This document shows, in pieces, positions 24,581 to 33,198 of a stretch of 64,000 nt of DNA. Every line of letters starts with the position of its first letter. The stretch's first letter is position 1. The position numbers and the translations under genes were made by a program. The DNA comes from Phycisphaerales bacterium. GTDB lineage: Bacteria; Planctomycetota; Phycisphaerae; Phycisphaerales; UBA1924. The stretch spans positions 1-64,000 of the forward strand of contig CANHCQ010000003.1 of NCBI GenBank assembly GCA_947459215.1, written 5' to 3'. The notes below the pieces were generated by a model, which was given only the letters and a program-made list of their open reading frames with translations, did not search any database and was not told the origin of the DNA.

Positions 24581-25345
24581 TCACTTCTTCGCCGCACCTC
24601 CCGCGGGCTTGGCGGCGGCGGCCCCGGCAGCGGGCTTCGCGCCAGCAGCAGGCTTCGCGCCGGCGGCGGGCTTGGCACCAGCGGCGGCTTCCTCGCCCTC
24701 GCCCTTCTTGGCGGTGAGCACTTCGGGCTCGGCCGGGCCACCCGCGGCTGCGGTGGCTTCACCAACAACGATCTCGGCCTGAATCACGATCTGGGCCAGG
24801 ATCGAGTGCGGGTCGGTGACCATCTTCATGTTCGCCGACGGGAGCTTCAGCTGGGCCGCCGTGATCTGCTGATCGACGTCGAGGTCGGCGATGTTCAGCT
24901 CGATGAACTCGGGCAGCTCGGTCACCACGCACTCGATGACCACTTCGTTGGTCGGGTGCATGAGAATCGCGCCGGCGGTCTTCAGACCCTTCGCCTCGCC
25001 GATGAGGTGTATCGAAACGCGGGTGCGGATGCGCTCGTTGAGATCAACGCGGGCAAAGTCGGCGTGGACGATGTTCGTGCCGAGGTAGTCAAACTGCAGA
25101 TCCTTGAGCAGCACCACCTGGCCCTCGTCCTTGTTCTTCGCGCCCGGGAAGTCGAGGCGGAAGATCTTCTCGCCCTTGTTGATGTGGCTGATGGCTTCCT
25201 TCATGTCGAGCGTGATCGACACGGGGTCCTGCTTGTGGCCGTACACGACGGCGGGCAGCATGCCCTGCGAGCGGGCGCGGTTGCAGAAGCGCGAGCCGGT
25301 GTGCTCGCGGGTCTTGGCCTGGAGGAGCGGAGTCTTCTGAAGCAT
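24581..25345 (-). CDS. rplY: 50S ribosomal protein L25, Ctc (long) type
   Basis: The 254-residue protein has the 5S rRNA-binding L25 domain (GSRFCNRARSQGMLPAVVYG) and the TL5/Ctc C-terminal domain (about 95-190), then a tail with three AAGAKP repeats. Family length without tail is about 200. It lies between prs and pth, the gcaD-prs-ctc-pth order known from Firmicutes. Tails rich in alanine, lysine and proline recur on several ribosomal proteins in this operon. Confidence 0.95.
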   Translation of the reverse strand: MLQKTPLLQAKTREHTGSRFCNRARSQGMLPAVVYGHKQDPVSITLDMKEAISHINKGEKIFRLDFPGAKNKDEGQVVLLKDLQFDYLGTNIVHADFARVDLNERIRTRVSIHLIGEAKGLKTAGAILMHPTNEVVIECVVTELPEFIELNIADLDVDQQITAAQLKLPSANMKMVTDPHSILAQIVIQAEIVVGEATAAAGGPAEPEVLTAKKGEGEEAAAGAKPAAGAKPAAGAKPAAGAAAAKPAGGAAKK

Positions 25346-25407
25346 GAGTCAGTTCCTTTCTATCTGGTCAATGAAACGCTTTGGTTGCTGTGGAAGTGGG
25401 CCGTTCG

Positions 25408-26502
25408 CTAACGCTTGGTTCCGGCGCCCTTGTTGAACAACGCCGAGACCGACTGGTTGTTGTGAATGCGGCCGATCGCCTCACCCAGGAGCTTGCCCAC
25501 GCAGAGCTCCACCAGCTTGTGCTTGATCGGGGCGACACGATCGCCCAGAGGGATGGTGTTGGTCACGACCACCTTGGTGATCGAGTCTTTCGCGAGGCGT
25601 TCGAGCGCCGGGCCGACGAGCACGCCGTGGGTAGCCGCGGCGATGACCTGCTTGGCCCCGCGCTCCATCACCAGCTTCGCCGCCTCGACGACGGTGCCCG
25701 CGGTCGAGATCATGTCGTCGAACATGAGCACCGTCTTGCCCTCGACGTTGCCGATGAGGTTGCCGGTCGTCACCGTCGAGCCGCTGAGGCGACGCTTGTT
25801 GATGATCGCCAGCTCGCCACCCAGCATGTTGGCCATGCCCTCGGCGACCTTCACGTTGCCGACGTCGGGGCTCACGAGGCACAGGTCCGACAGTTCCTTG
25901 CGGATGCTCTGGAAGTACTCGACAAACACCGGCGTCGCCGAGAGGTGGTCCACCGGCAGGTCGAAGAAGCCCTGGATCTGAGCGGCGTGCAGATCGATCG
26001 CCAGCACGCGGTCCGCGCCCGCCGCGGTGATGATGTTCGCCACCAGCTTCGCCGTGATCGGCACACGCCCCTCGTCCTTGCGGTCCTGACGGGCGTACCC
26101 AAAGTACGGCATCACCACCGTCACACGGTGCGCACTCGCCCGCTTCAGGCAGTCGATGAACGTCAACAACTCCATGATGTTGTCGTTCACGGGCTGACAG
26201 GTGGAGAGAATGACAAAGACGTCGCGGCCGCGAACGTCCTCCTCGACCTTGACGATGATCTCGCCGTCGGGGAACTCGATCGTGCTTGAGTGGCCCAGAC
26301 CAATCTTGAGGTGCGAGCAGACCCGCTCCGCGAGGTGCCGCGCGCTCCGCCCGGCGAAGATCCGCAGGTCACCGTTCAGTGTGAGCTTCGTGCCCGGCTG
26401 CAGCGCGGACTGGCCGCTGGGCAGATTGCCCGTCGTCCCCGCGTTCGCAGCAGCGGCACCAGAAGTTGAACCCGAACTGGAACCCGAGATCGTCGCGGTC
26501 AT
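25408..26502 (-). CDS. prs: Ribose-phosphate pyrophosphokinase
   Basis: The 364-residue enzyme makes PRPP from ribose 5-phosphate and ATP. It has KIGLGHSSTIEFPDGEI, the ATP loop YFGYARQDRKDEG, AIDLHAAQIQGFFD and the PRPP loop VLMFDDMISTAGTVVEA. A serine/glycine/alanine-rich extension of about 38 residues precedes the family start. ATG overlaps the glmU stop by 4 nt. Confidence 0.96.
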   Translation of the reverse strand: MTATISGSSSGSTSGAAAANAGTTGNLPSGQSALQPGTKLTLNGDLRIFAGRSARHLAERVCSHLKIGLGHSSTIEFPDGEIIVKVEEDVRGRDVFVILSTCQPVNDNIMELLTFIDCLKRASAHRVTVVMPYFGYARQDRKDEGRVPITAKLVANIITAAGADRVLAIDLHAAQIQGFFDLPVDHLSATPVFVEYFQSIRKELSDLCLVSPDVGNVKVAEGMANMLGGELAIINKRRLSGSTVTTGNLIGNVEGKTVLMFDDMISTAGTVVEAAKLVMERGAKQVIAAATHGVLVGPALERLAKDSITKVVVTNTIPLGDRVAPIKHKLVELCVGKLLGEAIGRIHNNQSVSALFNKGAGTKR

Positions 26503-27299
26503 CGGTGAACTCCTGCCGGGACCTGCACCGCCGGGCGCGACCGATAGATCGCGTCCACCTTGGCAAGGTCTTCGAGGGTGTTGATCGACAGCACATCCTC
26601 CGGCGGCACCGCCTCGATCACCTCGACGGTCTTCTTTTCGTCGAGGAGGAGGCTCAGCGTGTCCGTCAGGTAGTACTCGCCGCTGACCGGGTTCTTCGTG
26701 ACCTTCTTGAGCGACGCGAAAAGGTCGCGCGTGTTGAAGCAGTAATAGGAAGGATTCACTTCCTTGATCGCGAGCTGCTCGGGCGTGCAGTTCTTCTGCT
26801 CGACGATCGCCTTGAACTTCCCGTCGGCACCGCGGTAGATGCGGCCGTAGCCCGACGCGTCATCCAGCACCGCCGTCGCGAGCGTGGCGCTCGCCTTGTG
26901 ATCGCGGTGACGCTTCAGAACCTTCTCGAGCGTCACCGGACGGATGAGCGGCCCGTCGCCACAGAGCACGAGCGTGTCACCCGCGAAGTTGGTCTTCTCG
27001 AACGCCGGCGCACAGCACTGCACCGCATGTCCGGTGCCCAGCTGCTGATCCTGCACCGCGTACTCAATGTTGTACTTGCCGTCGTAGCCCTTGAGCGCCG
27101 AACGAACGTCTTCCTGCTTGTAGCCGACGATCACGACGATCCGCGAACATCCAACCGCCAGGCACGCATCCACCACCGCGCACACCATCGGACGCCCGCC
27201 GATCGGGTGCACCACCTTCGGCAGGTCGCTCTTCATGCGCGTGCCCTTACCGGCGGCGAGGATGATGGCGGACGGAGCGTTGGAAGCGTTGTTCGTCAT
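26499..27299 (-). CDS. UDP-GlcNAc pyrophosphorylase-type nucleotidyltransferase (GlmU N-domain only)
   Basis: The 266-residue protein matches the uridylyltransferase half of GlmU: AIILAAGKGTRMKSDLPKVV, QLGTGHAVQCC, LCGDGPLIRP, SGYGRIYRG and KEVNPSYYCF. It should make UDP-GlcNAc from GlcNAc-1-phosphate and UTP. The left-handed beta-helix acetyltransferase half is absent, so another protein must acetylate glucosamine-1-phosphate. It is the first gene of the operon and stands about 40 bp downstream of tRNA-Gln on the same strand. Confidence 0.9.
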   Translation of the reverse strand: MTNNASNAPSAIILAAGKGTRMKSDLPKVVHPIGGRPMVCAVVDACLAVGCSRIVVIVGYKQEDVRSALKGYDGKYNIEYAVQDQQLGTGHAVQCCAPAFEKTNFAGDTLVLCGDGPLIRPVTLEKVLKRHRDHKASATLATAVLDDASGYGRIYRGADGKFKAIVEQKNCTPEQLAIKEVNPSYYCFNTRDLFASLKKVTKNPVSGEYYLTDTLSLLLDEKKTVEVIEAVPPEDVLSINTLEDLAKVDAIYRSRPAVQVPAGVHR

Positions 27300-27340
27300 G
27301 GCGAGTCGGGCGTATCAGCGCCGGGTCGGCGCAAAGAAAA

Positions 27341-27411
27341 CTGGGCGACCAGGATTCGAACCTGGACAAACAGAACCAAAATCTGCTGTGCTACCGTTAC
27401 ACCATCGCCCA
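27341..27411 (-). tRNA. tRNA-Gln (TTG anticodon)
   Basis: Acceptor strands TGGGCGA and TCGCCCA with discriminator G, D-loop TGTAACGGTAGCA, anticodon loop TTTTGGT within CAGATTTTGGTTCTG, and T-arm CCAGGTTCGAATCCTGG form a complete cloverleaf of 71 nt. CCA is not encoded. Confidence 0.95.
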
Positions 27412-27837
27412 GTGAAAATCAGAACGGAAGAAGACGCCCGCGGGCGTTGATCCGCTAGATGGTGCGTGTCGGGAAGAACTCCCGTCGGCGGTCTGCCAAG
27501 ACCAGCGTACCGAGTTGGCTACAAAGACTCCTTGCGTTCCCCGAGTCGCTTTAGATGCACGCGACGCGGTGGGTTCACCAACGGACAGACCATTCGCGGT
27601 CTCGTCCCTGGCGACACACTCGCAAGGTCAGAAGGCCGCGGCACAGGTGCTCGCCGCTCGACCCGCCGGAAACCCGGTCAGACCAAGCACTTCGAGCTGG
27701 AGCCGGACGATCCATCAGCCGCGATGGGAACGCCCGAGCCACGCCTCAGCCTTGGCAAAGCCCCGAAAGGCCCCGCTGGCGTCCGTCGTGGACGGCTCCG
27801 AAGGGCGGAAGTATAGGAAAGCACCCCCAACCGGTTC
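27412..27837. other. Intergenic region upstream of tRNA-Gln
   Basis: No protein gene has a ribosome binding site or recognisable domain on either strand, and no familiar RNA (RNase P, SRP, tmRNA) is recognised. It must hold the promoter for tRNA-Gln and the operon. Some frames look weakly coding, so a decayed gene is possible. Confidence 0.4.
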
Positions 27838-27890
27838 CAGTCGCCACCTCGATGCCTCACCCCTCACCCCTCACCCCTCACCCCCCCACC
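27838..27890. repeat. Octamer tandem repeat (CTCACCCC)
   Basis: Four imperfect copies of CTCACCCC lie just beyond the stop of the DUF3303 gene. Confidence 0.6.
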
Positions 27891-28156
27891 CCTTCCTTCT
27901 TCCACTTCCAGTACTCCGCCGATTCCAGCACTTCCTCCACCTCAAAGTCCACCAAATCGCTCCACGCAGCCACCCACTGATCCAACAGCGCCCGCGTCGG
28001 CGACTCCATGATCTGAAAACACCGCGACCCATCCAGCGGCAACCAACTCCCGTGATACGCCACACCCTCGGGCATCAGCCGCCCCTTGGTGCGGAACCGC
28101 TCCGCCATCGCGTCCTGCCGGCCGGGTTTGAAACGTTCGATCACCATGAAGAGCAT
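27878..28156 (-). CDS. DUF3303-like small protein
   Basis: The 92-residue protein reads MLFMVIERFKPGRQDAMAER, then GVAYHGSWLPLDGSRCFQIM and LLDQWVAAWSDLVDFEVEEV. This is the DUF3303 dimeric alpha-beta barrel type, whose function is unknown. ATG at 28154-28156 is chosen; the longer frame upstream translates an octamer repeat. It follows the B12-binding gene after a terminator. Confidence 0.82.
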   Translation of the reverse strand: MLFMVIERFKPGRQDAMAERFRTKGRLMPEGVAYHGSWLPLDGSRCFQIMESPTRALLDQWVAAWSDLVDFEVEEVLESAEYWKWKKEGVGG

Positions 28157-28185
28157 CGGCGGTCTACGAAACTTGATCGTGCCCG

Positions 28186-28229
28186 GTTCACCCTGCCCCA
28201 CTCCCCCACTCCCCCACTCCCCCACTCCA
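28186..28229. repeat. Octamer tandem repeat (CACTCCCC)
   Basis: At least four near-perfect copies of CACTCCCC lie directly upstream of the DUF3303 start. Confidence 0.75.
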
Positions 28230-28231
28230 AA

Positions 28232-28264
28232 AAACACCACCGCCCCACGTTCTCTGTGGGGCGG
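28232..28264 (-). terminator. Intrinsic terminator of the B12-binding-fold gene
   Basis: CCGCCCCAC (28240-28248) pairs with GTGGGGCGG (28256-28264); read leftward the stem is followed by TGGTGTTTTTT. Confidence 0.85.
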
Positions 28265-28304
28265 CGGGAGAGAGTTTCAGTTTTCCAGCGTTTCTGATCC
28301 CGAC

Positions 28305-29048
28305 TTACGCCGCACGACGCTTCTTCATCGCCGCACGAGCCTCGGCGCGGGCCTGGATGGCACGCGCCTGTTCCTGCTGCTCGCGCTCGTGACGCAGAGA
28401 GAGGAACTGCTCGGGATTGATCAGCAGCGAGACCAGCTCCAGCGGCGAGCCGGCATGCATGCGAGCGCCGATCTCGTCGGCCAGCCCCTCGGCACGGTTG
28501 AAGACGCCGCCGCCGACCGCGATCTGGGTCTTCTGACAAGCGTTGATTTCCTTGAGCTGATCGACCAGCGAGCGCACGCCCGGCAGGTCGCTCGCGGCGG
28601 AGCAGAACATGACCAGATAGCTCGGCTGGTTCTCCTGCACGTGGGCGAGCACTTCGTCGGCCGGGATGCCGCCGCCGCCGAAGGTCACCTGGAAGCCCGC
28701 GGCCTCCAGCATGTCCACCGCGATCTGGGCGCCGAGCTCTTCACCTTCCGCGTTCCCGCAGCATGCAAAGACGGTCTTGCCGTTGAACGCCTGCCGGGGC
28801 AGACGTGCGGCGGTCTGATCGACAAGCACGCGGAGCAAGCGGGTCGAGAAGTGATAGCCGATGCGGGTGAGCTGATCGGCGCGGTGCATGCGATCGATGA
28901 GCTCGTGCGTGGGCCAGAACAGGTTGGTGAGCACGCGGGCCGGGCCGGCGCCGCCGTCGACCGACTCCTCGACGATGCGGCGGGCCGCGGGGCGGTCGCC
29001 GTTCACGAGCGCTTCGAAGAGACGTTCGACAAGAATTTCCTGAGCCAT
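28305..29048 (-). CDS. Cobalamin-binding-fold protein lacking the axial histidine motif
   Basis: The 247-residue protein has the B12-binding two-domain layout without an N-terminal MerR HTH. A helical cap covers about residues 10-95, with FWPTHELIDRMHRADQLTRI. A Rossmann domain covers about 100-220, with VFACCGNAEGEELGAQIAVD, AAGFQVTFGGGGIPADEVLA and YLVMFCSAASDLPGVRSLVD. The E/D-x-H-x-x-G ligand motif reads EGEELG, so histidine is replaced by glutamate and base-off cobalamin binding is unlikely. The C-terminus is an arginine/glutamate/alanine helix. Related proteins act as light, redox or developmental regulators. Confidence 0.8.
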   Translation of the reverse strand: MAQEILVERLFEALVNGDRPAARRIVEESVDGGAGPARVLTNLFWPTHELIDRMHRADQLTRIGYHFSTRLLRVLVDQTAARLPRQAFNGKTVFACCGNAEGEELGAQIAVDMLEAAGFQVTFGGGGIPADEVLAHVQENQPSYLVMFCSAASDLPGVRSLVDQLKEINACQKTQIAVGGGVFNRAEGLADEIGARMHAGSPLELVSLLINPEQFLSLRHEREQQEQARAIQARAEARAAMKKRRAA

Positions 29049-29432
29049 TTCGGTTGATCTCCGCCAGTGAAGGATGCGGGGAGGGGGGAAGGTCCGCATC
29101 TCTCAAGCCCGCCGCGGTCGGTCCCGACCAGCCGGCAGTTGTTTTCGAAGACCCGCTGATCCTCGGCGGGCGGACAAGGCTCCTCGTCCGGTGTTTGGTG
29201 ATCGGGAGCCTCCGCCGCCAAGCGTGAAGTTTGCAGTCCTCGGCAGGAAACGGGCGCAGAAGGCGCTATGTCCGATAATAACTTCCACATGTGTCACAGA
29301 ATCCACATAATCGGATTCTGAAAGGTACGTCCTATAATAACGGACACCGCGCTCCGACACCCCCACCCCCTCAAATCGCGCCGGACAATCCGCCCATTTG
29401 ACCCAGATTCACAGCCCTTGGCGCAACAAAAG
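29049..29432. promoter_or_regulatory. Upstream region of the B12-fold gene with repeated motifs
   Basis: Direct repeats GTCCGATAATAAC (29270-29282) and GTCCTATAATAAC (29329-29341) flank a perfect dyad CAGAATCC/GGATTCTG (29297-29304 with 29313-29320). The area is AT-rich relative to its neighbours. No gene is seen. The repeats are candidate operators for the gene at 28305-29048. Confidence 0.5.
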
Positions 29433-29490
29433 ACCCGTCGCGGCGGCGTTCACCCCTTGGGAAAAGGGCTCTTCGCCACCGCGACGGGGT
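29433..29490 (-). terminator. Long hairpin terminator of the rhodanese gene
   Basis: ACCCGTCGCGG (29433-29443) pairs with CCGCGACGGGGT (29479-29490), with inner pairing GGCG/CGCC, and read leftward it runs into TCTTTTGTTG. Confidence 0.7.
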
Positions 29491-29520
29491 AACGGAGTTC
29501 GAATCAGCAGCCAAGCCGGC

Positions 29521-30456
29521 TCAGCGCTCGATCGGCACGCCAATCACGCTGCCGTACTCAGTCCACGAGCCGTCGTAATTCCGCACGTGCGGCAGGCCCA
29601 ACAGGTACTTGAGCACAAACCACGTGTGGCTGCTCCGCTCGCCGATGCGGCAGTACGCGATCGTCGGCTTCTCCGGGTTCACCTTCGCTTCCTCTAAATA
29701 GAGACGCTTCAACTCGATGGCCGACTTGAACGTGCCGTCGGCGTTCACCGCCTTGGCCCAGGGCACGCTCGCCGCCCCCGGCACGTGCCCGGCTCGCTGC
29801 GCCGTCTCGGTCATGCCCGGCGGAGCGATCACCTTACCGGTGAACTCATCCGTACTGCGAACATCGACGAGGTTGGCCTTGCGATACCCCGGCTCGCCGC
29901 GGGCGACCTCGATCACATCAACCAGGCGAGCACGCAGACTCTCGTTTACGCCGACCACGCGGTAACGAGTCGGCGAAACGTTCGGGCGCTCGGGCGTCAG
30001 CGGCAGGCTCTCCCCCGCGAGCCACTTGACGCGCCCGCCGTTGAGCAGTCGCACGTCCTCGTGCCCGTAGTGCTTGAAGAGCCAGAACGCGTACGCCGCG
30101 AACCAGTTGTTGTTGTCGCCGTAGAGCACCACCGTGTCGTGGTTGGCGATGCCCTTGCGGCTCAAGAGCTCCTCGAACTGATCACGCCCGATGATGTCGC
30201 GGCGGACCTGATCCTGCAACTCGGTCTGCCAATTGAGCGCGACCGCTCGCGGGATGTGGCCGACGTCGTACGCCTTCGTATCAACATCAACCTCGACGAA
30301 CTTCACGCTCGGGTTGGTGAGATTGGCCTTGGCCCAGGCGACATCGACGAGAACCTCGGGGTGGGCATAGGTACCGACGGAAACGCTTCCGACGGGCTGT
30401 GCGGCCGCCGAGCCGTGGATCTTGCTGCCGGCGGGCGCGGATGAAATCGTGGACAT
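29521..30456 (-). CDS. Thiosulfate/3-mercaptopyruvate sulfurtransferase (tandem rhodanese)
   Basis: The 311-residue protein has two rhodanese domains. The inactive N-domain includes VEVDVDTKAYDVGHIPRAVA. The active C-domain has VDVRSTDEFTGKV and the catalytic cysteine loop CRIGERSSH, which is the CysA type. It transfers sulfane sulfur to thiophilic acceptors. ATG at 30454-30456 starts MSTISSAPAG after a GAAGGAG-like site. It lies downstream of cysteine synthase and a 34-aa peptide gene but behind a terminator, so it may have its own promoter. Confidence 0.92.
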   Translation of the reverse strand: MSTISSAPAGSKIHGSAAAQPVGSVSVGTYAHPEVLVDVAWAKANLTNPSVKFVEVDVDTKAYDVGHIPRAVALNWQTELQDQVRRDIIGRDQFEELLSRKGIANHDTVVLYGDNNNWFAAYAFWLFKHYGHEDVRLLNGGRVKWLAGESLPLTPERPNVSPTRYRVVGVNESLRARLVDVIEVARGEPGYRKANLVDVRSTDEFTGKVIAPPGMTETAQRAGHVPGAASVPWAKAVNADGTFKSAIELKRLYLEEAKVNPEKPTIAYCRIGERSSHTWFVLKYLLGLPHVRNYDGSWTEYGSVIGVPIER

Positions 30457-30552
30457 GCGATGCTCCTTCGTGAATGAATCGTGATCTCGGAACGCGCCGG
30501 CGATCGCAAGCGATCGCACGACGCGGTTTGGGACTAGGACACAGAAAAACTC

Positions 30553-30591
30553 GGCGGGACGCCGGGGAACGGAAAACCGGCGCCCCGCCGG
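30553..30591 (-). terminator. Intrinsic terminator after the cysteine synthase-peptide pair
   Basis: CGGCGGG-CGCCGG (30553-30566) pairs with CCGGCG-CCCGCCG (30578-30591) with one A/C mismatch; read leftward GAGTTTTTCTG follows. Confidence 0.85.
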
Positions 30592-30638
30592 TCACGGGAT
30601 GAGGCCCTGACCCGAATCAGGAACCTCGAGGAGCCAGC

Positions 30639-30743
30639 TCAACATTTCTCGCCGTCGGCGCGGAAGCGCCAACATTTCAGCGGCCCGCGGCGTTCGTGGT
30701 AGTAGCGGACAGAGGGCCGACGCGCGGCTCGATTCTCCGACAT
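30639..30743 (-). CDS. 34-residue basic peptide with perfect ribosome binding site
   Basis: The frame encodes MSENRAARRPSVRYYHERRG followed by a short end with two cysteines (LKCW, and a C-terminal GEKC). AGGAGG lies 5 nt before the ATG (30749-30754), the strongest ribosome binding site in the area. It sits between cysteine synthase and a terminator, so it is the last gene of that transcript. No family is recognised. It could be a cysteine-responsive or zinc-binding small protein; both ideas rest only on the cysteines and the neighbours. Confidence 0.6.
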   Translation of the reverse strand: MSENRAARRPSVRYYHERRGPLKCWRFRADGEKC

Positions 30744-30860
30744 GCGAACCTCCTGAAAACTTTCTTCAACCTCCGACATTCCCCACTCCTCTCTCCCCCC
30801 AGACCCTCTCTCCGACCTCTCTCCCCTCTCTCCACTCCCCCCACTGCCTCTCTCCTTCTG
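30744..30860. repeat. Pyrimidine-rich octamer-like repeats upstream of the peptide
   Basis: Degenerate units such as CCTCTCTC and CACTCCCC fill the stretch between cysteine synthase and the 34-aa peptide gene. Confidence 0.5.
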
Positions 30861-30910
30861 GTGTCTGGCGATCGCCAGGTTCAATGCAGTTGTGATTCGG
30901 AACGTCCTTG

Positions 30911-30936
30911 ACCCACTCGCTCACGCTCGGGGCTCG
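30911..30936. repeat. CTCACGCTCGGGGCTCG repeat, copy 1
   Basis: The sequence CGCTCACGCTCGGGGCTCG with an ACCC leader recurs at 45038-45063, and is a motif widespread in planctomycete genomes. Confidence 0.65.
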
Positions 30937-30948
30937 TTTCGATTCGGA

Positions 30949-31941
30949 TCACTCGGCAAGCTCCGGGACGTGCTTCGCAAAGCTCGACACGTACTTGAAC
31001 GCGTTGTCGCAGAAGATCATGACGCCGACACCCTTCTGATTCGTGTCGCGCTCGAGGAAGCGTCGGGCACCCTCGTAGATCAAGCCGCTGCTGGGGCCGG
31101 CGAGCAGCCCCTCGGCGCGCGCGAGCTCCACCGAACGCGTGTACGCGAGCTCGAACGGGATCTCGATGATCTCATCGATCAGCGACTCATCGAAAAGCTT
31201 GGTGACGTGCAGCTCGCTCTTGTTCCGCAGGCCCGGCACATCGTGCCCTTCGCTCGGCTGCACGGCGATGATCTTGATCGCGGCGTTCTTGGCCTTCAGG
31301 AACTTCGAAAGCCCCTTCGCCGTGCCGCTGGTGCCCAGCGAGACGAACACGTGCGTCACCTTTCCATCCGTCTGACGCCAGATCTCCGGCCCGGTGGTGC
31401 GGATGTGGGCCTGGACGTTGAGGTCGTTCTCGTACTGGTTCGGCATCACATACCGCTCGCCCTGCGCCTTCGCGTATGAGCGGGCGATACCGATCGAGCC
31501 CTCGCCCATGCCGGGGCTCGGGCACATCTGGTCGTTGATGACATCCACGTCAGCCCCGAGCAAGCGGAGCAGCACACGCTTCTCCACTGGCACCTTCTGA
31601 GGCACCACCGCCCGCATCGAGTAGCCGCGCACGCCGGCGAGCGCGGCGAGGCTCAGCCCGGTGTTGCCGCTGGTCGGCTCGACGATGCCGCGGCCCGAGG
31701 TGGCACGCTTCTCGTGCGACTCGGGGTGCTCGAGCTGGCCGCGGGCCTCAAGGTCCTGGATCATCTGCCACGCGGCACGGTCCTTCACCGATCCAAACGG
31801 GTTCTGCCACTCCAGCTTCGCGTACAGCGTGAACGTCTCCCGCGCCGGGTTCAGCCGATTCACACGCACCAACGGCGAGGGGTTCTCCTCGCTGGGCAGC
31901 ATCTCGATGATCGAGTCGTAGACGCGGGCGTTATAATTCAT
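30949..31941 (-). CDS. Cysteine synthase family PLP enzyme
   Basis: The 330-residue protein is a type II PLP enzyme: NPFGSVKDRAAW holds the PLP lysine, EPTSGNTGLSLAALAG the phosphate-side loop, and SLGTSGTAKGLSKFL and SSGLIYEGA complete the site. It should make cysteine from an acetylated or phosphorylated serine and sulfide; CysM-type or cystathionine synthase-type specificity cannot be excluded. ATG at 31939-31941 begins MNYNARVYDS; upstream codons are not conserved in kind. Confidence 0.9.
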   Translation of the reverse strand: MNYNARVYDSIIEMLPSEENPSPLVRVNRLNPARETFTLYAKLEWQNPFGSVKDRAAWQMIQDLEARGQLEHPESHEKRATSGRGIVEPTSGNTGLSLAALAGVRGYSMRAVVPQKVPVEKRVLLRLLGADVDVINDQMCPSPGMGEGSIGIARSYAKAQGERYVMPNQYENDLNVQAHIRTTGPEIWRQTDGKVTHVFVSLGTSGTAKGLSKFLKAKNAAIKIIAVQPSEGHDVPGLRNKSELHVTKLFDESLIDEIIEIPFELAYTRSVELARAEGLLAGPSSGLIYEGARRFLERDTNQKGVGVMIFCDNAFKYVSSFAKHVPELAE

Positions 31942-32351
31942 GGCGAGACCCCCGACACGAGCGCGTGACAGCGCCGCGTGCGTTGGACGTGGACAAACAC
32001 TCAGAAGCGGTTCGAGCGACGGTTCGAAGGATTCGAACAACGCTCAAGCGTCGGGACGCTTCAATCACATCGCGCGGTCACACACGCGTGGGTTGAGTCG
32101 TTTTCTTCTATTGGCCGGGGACGCGGCAGGTTCGCGAGCACGGGCGATTGGCCCTGTTTTCTCGCTGTTTTCAGCAGCCGCGACGGCCGCACGTACACAG
32201 CGCATCGGCCGCTCCTGCGACCGGACGCGTCATGAGATTGATGCAACCGTGCGGCATGAAGAAGACTCTTGGCGCGTTCTTACGCAAAGTCTAGATGCGA
32301 ACCGCGAAAATTCGTTTCACCCCTCGCAGAACCATTCTGGGACCGGGGGAA
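31942..32351. other. 410-bp intergenic region upstream of cysteine synthase
   Basis: No gene, repeat or recognised RNA is seen. It should contain the cysteine synthase promoter. Confidence 0.5.
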
Positions 32352-33143
32352 TCACCGTTTGCGGGAAAAGTGCTTGTTCACATCCGCCATCATCTGCAGC
32401 GTGCGCTGCTGCTGAATGGGGTTGCTGTGCTTGGCGACGTTGCTGTTCAGGAACGACATGATGCCGGAGGCCATGCGTGCGGAACGCTCCGGACCCATGC
32501 GCTCCCGCATCTTTTCCCGCTGCTCCGTCTCTTTCTTGACGTCGGCGAGGATCTCCTCGTCCGTGCGATCGCCGCGACCACCCACCTGATCCGCGATCCG
32601 CGTCCACTCGATCACGGACTTCTCCAGAAACTTCTCTCTGTCAGAGCCAGTGAGGTTCGCGTACTCGAGCGCGCTCCGGTCAACCATGTCGAGCATCAGG
32701 CGGCTGGCGTTGGCGGCGATCTGCTCGCGAGCCTTGCCGCTGATCCCCGCCGCGAACGACGCGAGCATCGCCGAGTCGCTGCTAGTCGCGCTGCGAATAC
32801 GGTCGGCGAACTCGCGGATCAGCTTCAGCCGCTCGTCGATCGAGAGGTTGTTGAAGTCGTCACGCAGGAACGTGAACTCCGCCACATCGTCGATCGGATC
32901 AAGCGCGTAATTGGGCTTGTGGTGGCGTTCCCAGTAGAGGTAGCCGCTGACGCAAAGTGCGAGCATCGTCAGAGCGACCACCCCGGCCCCGAGCCGCTGC
33001 ATGAACTTCGGCGAACTCGTATACGGCGTAATCGCCGCTTGCAATCGCTGCGACACCGTCGGGCCCGCCGGCGCCGCTGCCGCCGCCCCGGCACGCTCCT
33101 GATCCGAGAGCAGCGGCTCGAATTGTCCCGGTCGGTTCGTCAT
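32352..33143 (-). CDS. Single-pass membrane protein of unknown function
   Basis: The 263-residue protein has a cytoplasmic N-terminus of about 50 residues and one membrane helix (RLGAGVVALTMLALCVSGYLY, about 50-70). A helical periplasmic domain follows with many charged residues (SIDERLKLIREFADRIRSAT). No family is recognised. It sits 55 bp downstream of a prepilin-like gene in the same direction, so an envelope role is possible. Confidence 0.7.
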   Translation of the reverse strand: MTNRPGQFEPLLSDQERAGAAAAAPAGPTVSQRLQAAITPYTSSPKFMQRLGAGVVALTMLALCVSGYLYWERHHKPNYALDPIDDVAEFTFLRDDFNNLSIDERLKLIREFADRIRSATSSDSAMLASFAAGISGKAREQIAANASRLMLDMVDRSALEYANLTGSDREKFLEKSVIEWTRIADQVGGRGDRTDEEILADVKKETEQREKMRERMGPERSARMASGIMSFLNSNVAKHSNPIQQQRTLQMMADVNKHFSRKR

Positions 33144-33198
33144 GCGTGTGTCCCCAAGTGCGGCCGCCAGCAGTGATTATTCGCCGCCTCCGGCATCT

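Noticed and set aside
27412-27837. RNase P RNA or another housekeeping RNA upstream of tRNA-Gln
   Set aside because: No conserved core motif of RNase P, SRP RNA or tmRNA could be matched on either strand.
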